Origin: Dokdonella_A sp040002595
GTDB taxonomy: Bacteria; Pseudomonadota; Gammaproteobacteria; Xanthomonadales; Rhodanobacteraceae
DNA length: 41,426 bases
Assembly (NCBI GenBank): GCA_040002595.1
Contig: JBDUED010000005.1
Location: forward strand, 1 to 41,426
Direction: 5' to 3'
Below are positions 17,725 to 24,484 of this stretch, one piece after another. Positions within the stretch are counted from its first letter, which is position 1, and each line of letters opens with the position of its first letter. The notes beneath the pieces were generated by a model. The model saw only the letters and a list, made by a program, of their open reading frames with translations, did no database searches and was not told the origin of the DNA. A program made the translations under genes and the position numbers.

Positions 17725-18453
17725 ATGAACCCAACGCGCCCATCCGGCCGCGCCGCCGATCAATTGCGCGCCGTGAACATCCAACGTCATTACACCCGTC
17801 ACGCCGAAGGCTCGGTGCTGGTTGCGTTCGGCGACACGCAGGTGCTGTGCACCGCGAGCATCGAGGAAAAGGTACCGCCGTTCCTGCGCGGCAAGGGCGA
17901 GGGCTGGGTCACTGCCGAATACGGCATGCTGCCGCGCGCAACCGGCACGCGTACGCAGCGCGAGGCGGCGCGTGGAGGTCAGGGCGGGCGCACGATGGAA
18001 ATCCAGCGCCTGATCGGGCGCTCCTTGCGTGCGTGCGTCGATCGCCAGGCACTGGGCGAACGCACGATCACGCTCGATTGCGACGTGCTGCAGGCCGATG
18101 GCGGCACGCGCACCGCCGCGATTACCGGCGCGTATGTCGCGTTGGTCGATGCAATCCGCTGGTTGACCGCACGCAAGCTGATCAAGCGCGATCCAGTTCA
18201 TGGCGCGGTGGCAGCGATTTCGGTCGGCATATACCAGGGCGCGCCTGTACTCGACCTTGACTACGCCGAAGACTCCGCCTGCGATACCGACATGAACGTG
18301 GTGATGAACGATGGCGGCGGTTTCATCGAATTGCAGGGCACCGCCGAAGGCCACGCGTTTCGGCGCGAGGAGCTCGATGCATTGCTGGTGCTTGCGACCC
18401 AAGGCGTGGCTGAACTGTGCGCGAAGCAGCGCGACGCGCTGGCCCATGGCTAA
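17725..18453 (+). CDS. rph: Ribonuclease PH
   Basis: A 242-aa phosphorolytic 3'-5' exoribonuclease that trims tRNA 3' ends. It begins RPSGRAADQLRAVNIQRHYTRHAEGSVLVAFGDTQVLCTAS and has the phosphate-binding region RTMEIQRLIGRSLR and the conserved DCDVLQADGGTRTAAITGA. DLDYAEDSACDTDMNVVM and ELQGTAEG follow. Full family length with no frameshift (unlike the rph-1 allele of E. coli K-12). It is the first gene of the plus-strand rph-rdgB group and diverges from yicC with a 70-nt gap. Confidence 0.96.
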   Translation: MNPTRPSGRAADQLRAVNIQRHYTRHAEGSVLVAFGDTQVLCTASIEEKVPPFLRGKGEGWVTAEYGMLPRATGTRTQREAARGGQGGRTMEIQRLIGRSLRACVDRQALGERTITLDCDVLQADGGTRTAAITGAYVALVDAIRWLTARKLIKRDPVHGAVAAISVGIYQGAPVLDLDYAEDSACDTDMNVVMNDGGGFIELQGTAEGHAFRREELDALLVLATQGVAELCAKQRDALAHG

Positions 18454-18478
18454 GGAAATCCGTTGCCTCATCCCGGCC

Positions 18479-18566
18479 GTCGCTTTTGTAGGAGCTTCGC
18501 AGCTGCGACCGGAATCGCGCAGGTGTGTATTCGGAGTCGCGCTTGCAGCGCTCTTACAAAAGCGAG
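18479..18566. repeat. REP-like inverted pair (BIME-like) between rph and rdgB
   Basis: Left arm CGCTTTTGTAGGAGC (18481-18495) and right arm GCTCTTACAAAAGCG (18550-18564) are inverted copies with one mismatch. Similarity extends inward (GCAGCTGCGACC against the complement GCAAGCGCGACT). Each arm carries its own small hairpin (for example GCGCT-GCA-AGCGC). The layout, two head-to-head palindromic units in an intergenic gap, is that of REP doublets spread by RAYT transposases. No RAYT gene is in the window. It could also act as a strong hairpin that shapes rph mRNA decay. Confidence 0.7.
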
Positions 18567-18611
18567 CGTCGAGATGACGAGCAATTACTTCCGATTCCAG
18601 ATTTCCCTTTC

Positions 18612-19199
18612 ATGAACCGTGTCGTCCTCGCCAGCAGCAACCACGGAAAGCTCGTGGAGATACGCGAGATACTCATCGACCTCGACATCGAACTCATCGC
18701 GCAATCGGAACTTGGCATCGCGGACGCCGACGAGAGCGGCACGACCTTTGTCGAGAACGCCTTGATCAAGGCGCGCCATGCATCACGCGCGAGCGGCCTT
18801 CCAGCGCTTGGCGACGATTCGGGGATCTGCGTCGACGCGCTGGGCGGCGCTCCCGGCCTGCTCTCCGCACGCTACGCCGGCGAACACGGCAATGCCGCCG
18901 CGAATATCGCGAAGCTGCTCGACGCAATGCGCGACGTTCCAGCGCCGCAGCGAACCGCGCATTTCCATTGCACGATCGTATTGCTGCGCAGTGCCGATGA
19001 CCCGGCACCGCTGATTGCCGAAGGCTGCTGGCGTGGACGCATCCTGGACGCACCGCGCGGCGAACACGGTTTCGGTTACGACCCGGTGTTTTTCGATCCG
19101 GCGCTCGGCCGCGGCGCGGCGGAACTCGATACGGCGACGAAGAACCGACTCAGTCATCGTGGTCAGGCGCTCTCGCGTTTGTGCAAACTGATGGGGTGA
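18612..19199 (+). CDS. rdgB: RdgB/HAM1 family non-canonical purine NTP pyrophosphatase
   Basis: A 195-aa enzyme that removes dITP, ITP and XTP from the nucleotide pool by hydrolysis to the monophosphate. It begins NRVVLASSNHGKLVEIREIL and has FVENALIKARHAS, the catalytic GDDSGICVDALGGAPGLLSARYAG block, EHGFGYDPVFFDP and the closing SHRGQALSRL. It lies 158 nt after rph with a REP-like element between. In most relatives hemW follows directly; here debris and a toxin-antitoxin pair separate them. Confidence 0.96.
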   Translation: MNRVVLASSNHGKLVEIREILIDLDIELIAQSELGIADADESGTTFVENALIKARHASRASGLPALGDDSGICVDALGGAPGLLSARYAGEHGNAAANIAKLLDAMRDVPAPQRTAHFHCTIVLLRSADDPAPLIAEGCWRGRILDAPRGEHGFGYDPVFFDPALGRGAAELDTATKNRLSHRGQALSRLCKLMG

Positions 19200-19580
19200 C
19201 GCGCTGAAGGAAACACCGACGTCCTCAGCTACCATCTGCGTGCGCAAACCCTTGCGGACCGCACTCGATGAGCGATCGACCACGCGCATCTACCGCGCGC
19301 ATCCGATGCTGGTGCGGCACGTGTTCGCCGAGAAACCGATCCGCTGACGCAGGAAAAATCCGTCAGCCCGGACAAGATTGCGAGCGAGCAGCGCCTGTTT
19401 CCGCGACCCGAATTTCTTTCCGACTCCGCAGTACTGGGTGTTAGCGGATGCGAAAGCACTGCACGATTATTCGGGCTGGGCCAGCTACCGCACCAAGGAC
19501 CTCCTCGTGCCGGCTACATGAACGCGCTTGCGGCGGGCGACACCACGACCGTGCTGGCGTTATAGGCGGCCTCCGGTCAC
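19200..19580. other. Gene-free stretch with probable coding debris
   Basis: About 380 nt after rdgB hold no intact gene. Short in-frame pieces read like protein: RKPLRTALDERSTTRIYRA from about 19240, and a stretch containing YWVLADAKALHDYSG then YRTKDLLVPA between about 19415 and 19520. A piece MNALAAGDTTTVLAL in a different frame follows at 19518-19565. Frame changes and stops interrupt them. I cannot name the ancestral gene. The position next to the toxin-antitoxin pair suggests leftovers from the same insertion. Confidence 0.4.
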
Positions 19581-19581
19581 G

Positions 19582-19628
19582 TTTCGTTTATTTCGTTTAT
19601 TGCGTTTGATTCGACTGAGCCGTATAGT
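19582..19628 (+). promoter_or_regulatory. Predicted promoter/operator of the toxin-antitoxin pair with tandem 9-bp repeats
   Basis: Three head-to-tail 9-mers occur: TTTCGTTTA (19582-19590), TTTCGTTTA (19591-19599) and TTGCGTTTG (19600-19608). The third overlaps a possible -35 TTGCGT (19600-19605); a -10 TATAGT (19623-19628) follows after 17 nt, 39 nt before the antitoxin start. Repeats at the promoter are the usual binding site for an autoregulating antitoxin. The block is markedly AT-richer than its surroundings. Confidence 0.5.
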
Positions 19629-19666
19629 CCTTGGCCGGCCAAACCCGCCTGCCGGAGATCGCCGCC

Positions 19667-20125
19667 ATGAGCGCCTTGCGCAACGACCAACTGATCACGC
19701 CACCCGCTTCGCCCGCCGAAACCGAACTGGCCCGCAACAGCAGTCGCCTGCTCGCCGCGTGCATCGGCCGTGGCCCGACCGCGCGCTTGCGCGTGATCGA
19801 CGGCGACGGCGAAATCGAAGTACCGGTGGCCGCACTCCGCATGCTGGTCGACATTCTCGCCAACATGGCCGCGGGCAACGCGATGAGCCTGGTACCGATC
19901 CACGCGGAGCTGACGACTCAGCAGGCGGCGGATTTTCTGAACGTCTCGCGCCCGTATCTGGTCGGCCTGCTCGACCGCGGGGCATTGCCACACCACAAAG
20001 TCGGTACGCATCGCCGCGTCTACTTTCGCGATCTGCAGGACTACAAGCGGGTCAGCCGCGAACAGGCATTGCAGGCCTTGGCCGAAATGACTGCCGAAGC
20101 CCAAAAGCTCGGCTTGTACGACTGA
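19667..20125 (+). CDS. Excisionase-type helix-turn-helix antitoxin
   Basis: A 152-aa protein with a C-terminal MerR/excisionase-like DNA-binding domain (about 81-128): ELTTQQAADFLNVSRPYLVGLLDRGALPHHKVGTHRRVYFRDLQDY. The N-terminal 70 residues, including a DGDGEIEVPVAALRMLVDILANMAAG segment, are typical of antitoxins paired with PIN toxins and probably dimerise or bind the toxin. It starts at ATG 19667 after a GGAG ribosome binding site. Only 2 nt separate it from the PIN gene, so the two are cotranscribed. It is expected to repress its own promoter and neutralise the neighbour; both are inferences from family and context. Confidence 0.85.
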   Translation: MSALRNDQLITPPASPAETELARNSSRLLAACIGRGPTARLRVIDGDGEIEVPVAALRMLVDILANMAAGNAMSLVPIHAELTTQQAADFLNVSRPYLVGLLDRGALPHHKVGTHRRVYFRDLQDYKRVSREQALQALAEMTAEAQKLGLYD

Positions 20126-20127
20126 AC

Positions 20128-20697
20128 ATGTCGAACTTCGTTGCGCTGTACGACGCTTGCGTATTGCATCCGGCGCCGCTGCGCGACTTGTTGATGCACT
20201 TGGCCATCACCGGTTTGTATCGCGCCAAGTGGACGCAACGCATCGAGCAAGAATGGATGCGCAGCGTGATGGAGCGGCGGCCGGATTTGCCTTTGGAATG
20301 GCTGGAACGAACACGGGATCGGATGAATACTCATCTGCCGAACGCGATGGTGAGCGGCTACGAGTCTTTGGAAAACGGCTTGGATTTGCCTGATCCGGAT
20401 GATCGGGATGTGCTGGCTGCCGCCATTCATTGCCATGCCGGCGCCATCGTCACGTTCAACCTGAAAGATTTTCCGGCTGAAGCCCTCGCATCCCACGCCA
20501 TCAGCGCGCAACATCCGGACGAATTCATCGAGCACACGTTCGGCCTCGACTCTGCCACGGTGATTCGAGCCGTGCGCAACCATCGGGCCTCTTTGAAAAA
20601 TCCCGCGAAGTCCGTCGAAGAGCTGTTCGACACGTATCTGAAACAAGGCCTGGCTACGACCGTCGCTCTTCTGCGCCTCCACGCCGACCTGCCTTGA
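20128..20697 (+). CDS. PIN-domain toxin (predicted ribonuclease)
   Basis: A 189-aa PIN-fold protein, predicted to be a Mg-dependent endoribonuclease toxin. Acidic residues in PIN positions are visible: D9 in FVALYDACVL, E42 in IEQEWM, D94 in DPDDRDVLAAAI and D114 in TFNLKDFP. The C-terminal 60 residues (EELFDTYLKQGLATTVALL) form a helical extension found in the longer PIN toxins of this type. It directly follows the antitoxin. Its stop codon lies 12 nt before the hemW ATG, so hemW may be transcribed with it. All expected acidic residues are intact, so the pair looks functional. Confidence 0.85.
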   Translation: MSNFVALYDACVLHPAPLRDLLMHLAITGLYRAKWTQRIEQEWMRSVMERRPDLPLEWLERTRDRMNTHLPNAMVSGYESLENGLDLPDPDDRDVLAAAIHCHAGAIVTFNLKDFPAEALASHAISAQHPDEFIEHTFGLDSATVIRAVRNHRASLKNPAKSVEELFDTYLKQGLATTVALLRLHADLP

Positions 20698-20708
20698 TCG
20701 ACATCCAG

Positions 20709-21872
20709 ATGAACTTGCCGCCCCTGTCGCTCTACATACACATCCCGTGGTGCGTGAAAAAGTGTCCGTATTGCGATTTCAATTCGCATGCGCAAAATGG
20801 TGCGTTGCCGGTTGATGCCTATGTCGATGCCCTGCTCGCGGATCTCGATCGCGACTTGCGCGAGTTCGGTGACGCCATCGCGAAGCGGCCGCTGCACAGC
20901 ATCTTCTTCGGTGGCGGCACACCCAGCCTGTTTGCGCCGGATGCGATCGCACGTATCCTCGACGGCGTCGCGACGCGGATCACCATGCCGCGCGGGATCG
21001 AGATCACGCTGGAAACCAATCCCGGCACGGTCGAGCATGGCCGTTTTGACGGCTATCTCGCGGCGGGCGTTTCGCGCCTCAGTTTTGGCGTGCAGAGTTT
21101 CGACGACGACAAGCTGCGTCGGCTTGGCCGCATCCATTCCGCCGCGGACGCCGAGCGCGCGATGCGAGACGCGCGCGACGCGGGTTACGCAAATTTCAAT
21201 CTGGACCTGATGTACGCGCTGCCGGAGCAGACGCTGGCCGGCGCGCTCAACGACATCGAGCGCGCGCTGGCGCTGCAACCGGCGCATATCTCGCACTACC
21301 AGCTCACGCTTGAACCGAACACCCTGTTCGCGGTCAGGCCACCGAAATTGCCCGACGAGGACAGCGCGTGGGACATGCAGGAAGCGTGTCAGCTACGCCT
21401 CGCCGACGCCGGCTACGCGCAATACGAAGTGTCGGCGTACGCACGTGACGGACTGCGATCCGTGCACAACCTCAATTACTGGACCTTCGGCGATTACCTC
21501 GGCATTGGTGCGGGCGCCCACGGCAAGCTCAGCAACGCAACCAGCGGCACGATCGTGCGCACGACCAAGCTGAAACTGCCGCGCAGTTATCTGGAACGCG
21601 CCGAATCCAGGGCGGCGTTCGGCAGCGTGGCCGATGTCGCGATGAGCGACCGGCCATTCGAATTCATGATGAACGCGTTGCGCCTCAATGACGGCGTGAG
21701 CTACGCCTTGATCGCCGAACGCACCGGGCTGGGCGCAGACGCAATCGACCCGCGCCTGCGCGCGGCGCGCGAGCGTGGCTGGCTGCACGACGATCCAGCC
21801 CGTATCGTCCCGACCGAACTGGGCCGGCGCTATCTCAACGACGTGATCGGCTTGTTCCTGCCGGACCGTTGA
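20709..21872 (+). CDS. hemW: HemW-type radical SAM heme chaperone
   Basis: A 387-aa radical SAM protein related to HemN but belonging to the HemW class, which binds heme and delivers it to apo-proteins. The 4Fe-4S motif is C15-x3-C19-x2-C22 in IPWCVKKCPYCDF, followed by FFGGGTPSLF. The HNxxYW motif that distinguishes HemW from true coproporphyrinogen dehydrogenase is present (HNLNYWTFGDYLGIGAGAHG), as is the C-terminal HemN_C-like domain. ATG 20709 is chosen over a TTG at 20694 overlapping the toxin stop. In relatives it follows rdgB directly. Confidence 0.95.
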   Translation: MNLPPLSLYIHIPWCVKKCPYCDFNSHAQNGALPVDAYVDALLADLDRDLREFGDAIAKRPLHSIFFGGGTPSLFAPDAIARILDGVATRITMPRGIEITLETNPGTVEHGRFDGYLAAGVSRLSFGVQSFDDDKLRRLGRIHSAADAERAMRDARDAGYANFNLDLMYALPEQTLAGALNDIERALALQPAHISHYQLTLEPNTLFAVRPPKLPDEDSAWDMQEACQLRLADAGYAQYEVSAYARDGLRSVHNLNYWTFGDYLGIGAGAHGKLSNATSGTIVRTTKLKLPRSYLERAESRAAFGSVADVAMSDRPFEFMMNALRLNDGVSYALIAERTGLGADAIDPRLRAARERGWLHDDPARIVPTELGRRYLNDVIGLFLPDR

Positions 21873-21937
21873 GCGACACGTGCGAACGTTCAGTCAATGC
21901 GACGCATCATGCTTTGCCCATCCGGTCATTGCCCGCC

Positions 21938-22126
21938 ATGCTTGAAACGATCACCCTTGCCTGCCCTTACTGCGGCGAAAGCTTCGCAACCAGCGTCGAT
22001 CTTTCGGGAGGATCGCAGCGCTATGTGGAAGATTGCGCGGTGTGCTGCCGTCCCATCGAAGTATCCCTGCGCGTCGACGAGGAAAACCAATTGCTTGGTG
22101 TCGACACGCGCACCGACCGCGATTGA
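21938..22126 (+). CDS. CPXCG-motif cysteine-rich zinc-ribbon protein
   Basis: A 62-aa protein with two cysteine knuckles, C9-P-Y-C12-G and C33-A-V-C36, the pattern of the small CPXCG family found in many gammaproteobacteria. The knuckles are expected to bind one zinc ion, and the tail is acidic. Its function is not established. The ATG at 21938 starts directly before the conserved domain; the frame is open to 21869, but that part shows no similarity. It lies between hemW and thiS on the same strand. Confidence 0.85.
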   Translation: MLETITLACPYCGESFATSVDLSGGSQRYVEDCAVCCRPIEVSLRVDEENQLLGVDTRTDRD

Positions 22127-22251
22127 GCTGCCCTTCGTTGAACTCACGGCGGACGCGTCGGAACCCGCGATGCCGGCTTCGACGATCTGGAGCAAGGCAT
22201 CGCGGCTGCCGCCGCTCCACAAAGCTGCCGGCGCGCGTTTAGAATGGCGCC

Positions 22252-22452
22252 ATGAAGATCGTCTTGAATGGTATCGAGCGCGACCTAGACGCTGCCACGT
22301 CGCTGACCCAGTTGCTCGAATCGACCGGGTACGGTGAACGCCGGATTGCCGTTGAAATCAATCGCGAGATCGTGCCGCGCAGCCGCTACGATGAGTGTCT
22401 GATCGAAAACGGTGACCACATCGAGATTGTCCACGCCATCGGCGGCGGGTGA
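22252..22452 (+). CDS. thiS: Sulfur carrier protein ThiS
   Basis: A 66-aa ubiquitin-like carrier that holds sulfur as a C-terminal thiocarboxylate for thiazole synthesis. It begins MKIVLNGIERDL and ends in HAIGGG, providing the di-glycine tail needed for adenylation by ThiF and sulfur transfer. It is followed on the same strand by thiG after 190 nt. No TPP riboswitch is apparent upstream. Confidence 0.93.
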   Translation: MKIVLNGIERDLDAATSLTQLLESTGYGERRIAVEINREIVPRSRYDECLIENGDHIEIVHAIGGG

Positions 22453-22642
22453 AACGGTGCGTTTAAGCGATGCCAGCCAATATCGCGTGAACCGATGAAC
22501 GCGCGGCGCACGAGCAGAGAACCTGATTGCCTGCTGAGCGCCGGATGCGTGATGTCAACATCTGCGAACAGCGAGCGCAGGACAACGTGACAAACATCGA
22601 GCTCATCGCACAAGTCGACCACTCAAGACTGCGAACAAATCC

Positions 22643-23467
22643 ATGACCGCGCTTTCAAAATCCATGCTCGAAACCGGCTCCGACACGCTGGTCATTGCCG
22701 GAAAAACCTATCATTCGCGCTTGCTTACGGGCACCGGAAAGTTCAAGGACATGGATGAAACCGCGCGCGCCACGGCAGCGGCCGGCGCCGAGATCGTGAC
22801 AGTCGCGATCCGGCGCATGAATATCGGCCAGCGCGCGGATGAGCCGAACCTGCTCGACGTGCTGCCACCGTCGCGCTACACGATCCTGCCCAACACGGCC
22901 GGTTGCTACACCGCGGGCGACGCCGTGCGCACCTGTCGCCTTGCGCGCGAGCTGCTCGACGGCCACACCTTGGTGAAACTTGAAGTACTCGGCGACGAGA
23001 AGACGCTGTTTCCGGACGTGATGGCAACCCTCAGTGCTGCCGAAACACTTGTCGCGGACGGGTTTGAGGTGATGGTCTACACCTCGGACGATCCGATTGT
23101 CGCCAGGCGTCTGGAAGAAATCGGCTGCGTCGCGGTAATGCCGCTGGCCGCGCCGATTGGCTCCGGCCTCGGCATCCAGAACAAGTACAACCTGCTTGAA
23201 ATCATCGAGAACGCCAAGGTACCGATCATCGTCGATGCCGGCGTCGGCACCGCCTCGGATGCGGCGATCGCGATGGAGCTTGGCTGCGATGGGGTACTGA
23301 TGAACAGCGCGATTGCTGGCGCGAAAGATCCGGTGTTGATGGCGCACGCGATGCGCTTTGCAGTCATGGCTGGACGCGCCGCGTTTCGCGCTGGACGCAT
23401 TCCGCGCAAACGCTACGCGTCGGCGTCGAGCCCGATCGATGGTGTAGTCCAGTACGATCGTCCCTGA
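22643..23467 (+). CDS. thiG: Thiazole synthase ThiG
   Basis: A 274-aa TIM-barrel enzyme that forms the thiazole phosphate moiety of thiamine from deoxyxylulose phosphate, dehydroglycine and ThiS thiocarboxylate. It has LLTGTGKFKDMDETARAT, AAGAEIVTVAIRR, NTAGCYTAGDAVRTCRLARE, and the Schiff-base lysine in LVKLEVLGDEKTLFPD. GIQNKYNLLEIIENAKVPIIVDAGVGTASDAAIAMELG also matches. An in-frame ATG at 22664 is a possible alternative start, since no good ribosome binding site precedes 22643. It is part of the thiS-thiG-trmB order typical of xanthomonads. Confidence 0.96.
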   Translation: MTALSKSMLETGSDTLVIAGKTYHSRLLTGTGKFKDMDETARATAAAGAEIVTVAIRRMNIGQRADEPNLLDVLPPSRYTILPNTAGCYTAGDAVRTCRLARELLDGHTLVKLEVLGDEKTLFPDVMATLSAAETLVADGFEVMVYTSDDPIVARRLEEIGCVAVMPLAAPIGSGLGIQNKYNLLEIIENAKVPIIVDAGVGTASDAAIAMELGCDGVLMNSAIAGAKDPVLMAHAMRFAVMAGRAAFRAGRIPRKRYASASSPIDGVVQYDRP

Positions 23468-23531
23468 TCCCAGGAACAAAAAGTGGCCATTCCTGGCCGC
23501 ACTTCTCACGCAATCAGATAGTGCCGGCCGC

Positions 23532-24221
23532 ATGGATGACCCCCAGATCCACCAGCGCGCAATTCGCAGTTTCGTTTTGCGCCAGGGCCGCTTCACCCCG
23601 GCGCAGCAACGCGCGTTCGATCAGCATTGGTCGCGCTATGGGCTCGACTGCAGCGCCATGCCGCGCGATTTCCCAGCCTTGTTTGGCCGCTCCGCGCCGC
23701 TGGTGCTTGAAATAGGCTTCGGCAACGGCGAGCAGTTGCTGCATTCGGCGCAAGCAGAACCAGCGCGCGATTTCATCGGCGTGGAAGTGCATCGGCCCGG
23801 GGTGGGACGGCTGATGAACGCACTCGCCGATGCCAGCATCGCCAACGTGCGTGTGTACAACCACGATGCCGTCGAGGTACTGCGCGACGAGATCGCGCCG
23901 GGGGCGCTGACCGAGGTGCGCATCTATTTTCCCGATCCGTGGCACAAGAAACGCCACAACAAGCGACGCCTGATACAGCCGGAATTTCTCGCCCTGCTCG
24001 CAACGCGTGTCGCGCGCGGCGGTCGCTTGCATTTGGCGACCGACTGGGCCGACTATGCCGAGCACATGCAGGGCGTGCTCGATGCGGCGCCGGCATGGCG
24101 CGCGGACCTGCGCCATGTCTCGTCCAGCGAGCGTCCATCGTGGCGCACGCAAACGCATTTCGAGCGTCGCGGCCTGCGCCTCGGCCACGGCGTGTGGGAC
24201 TTTGTCCATGAAAGAATTTGA
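23532..24221 (+). CDS. trmB: tRNA (guanine46-N7)-methyltransferase
   Basis: A 229-aa class I SAM-dependent enzyme that methylates G46 in the variable loop of many tRNAs. The SAM-binding motif is LEIGFGNGEQL (from residue 59) and the family signature is YFPDPWHKKRHNKRRLIQPEF, followed by LATDWADYAEHM. The N-terminal RSFVLRQGRFTPAQQRAF is also typical. It lies 64 nt after thiG. Confidence 0.96.
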   Translation: MDDPQIHQRAIRSFVLRQGRFTPAQQRAFDQHWSRYGLDCSAMPRDFPALFGRSAPLVLEIGFGNGEQLLHSAQAEPARDFIGVEVHRPGVGRLMNALADASIANVRVYNHDAVEVLRDEIAPGALTEVRIYFPDPWHKKRHNKRRLIQPEFLALLATRVARGGRLHLATDWADYAEHMQGVLDAAPAWRADLRHVSSSERPSWRTQTHFERRGLRLGHGVWDFVHERI

Positions 24222-24484
24222 GTGCTGAATGAGCGATGAGGGTTGACGGATCACACCGGTGCATGGAGGCGCCATCGCAGCCGACACGCGCGGGCGGGCT
24301 GCAACAAACGTAGTGCGGCTTTTCCGCGCCCGATTGTTTGCACTGCACCAGCGGATGCGGGCGAGAAAGGCCGAGCCGGGCTGAAGGCCGAGCCGCAGGA
24401 CGCGGCGCGTCAATCGTGGCGCACGAGTCCTTGAACTGATCCGGTTTCCCGGTTTTGCAATCGACAGGAACCACTACCGCCCGA
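24222..24484. other. Intergenic region with a short direct repeat
   Basis: No gene is supported in these 263 nt. The 12-mer AAGGCCGAGCCG occurs twice (24367-24378 and 24384-24395), 17 nt apart. I see no convincing terminator for trmB. The promoter of the downstream transporter must lie here but I could not pick it out. Confidence 0.4.

Noticed and set aside
19528..20127. A 200-codon upstream extension of the PIN toxin reading frame
   Set aside because: It overlaps the antitoxin gene in another frame and is arginine/proline-rich; the toxin's natural start is the ATG at 20128 directly after the antitoxin stop.
22500..22560. GAACCTGATTGCC upstream of thiG, reminiscent of part of a TPP riboswitch
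   Set aside because: Only a fragment of the conserved core is matched and the pairing CTGAGA helix is absent nearby.
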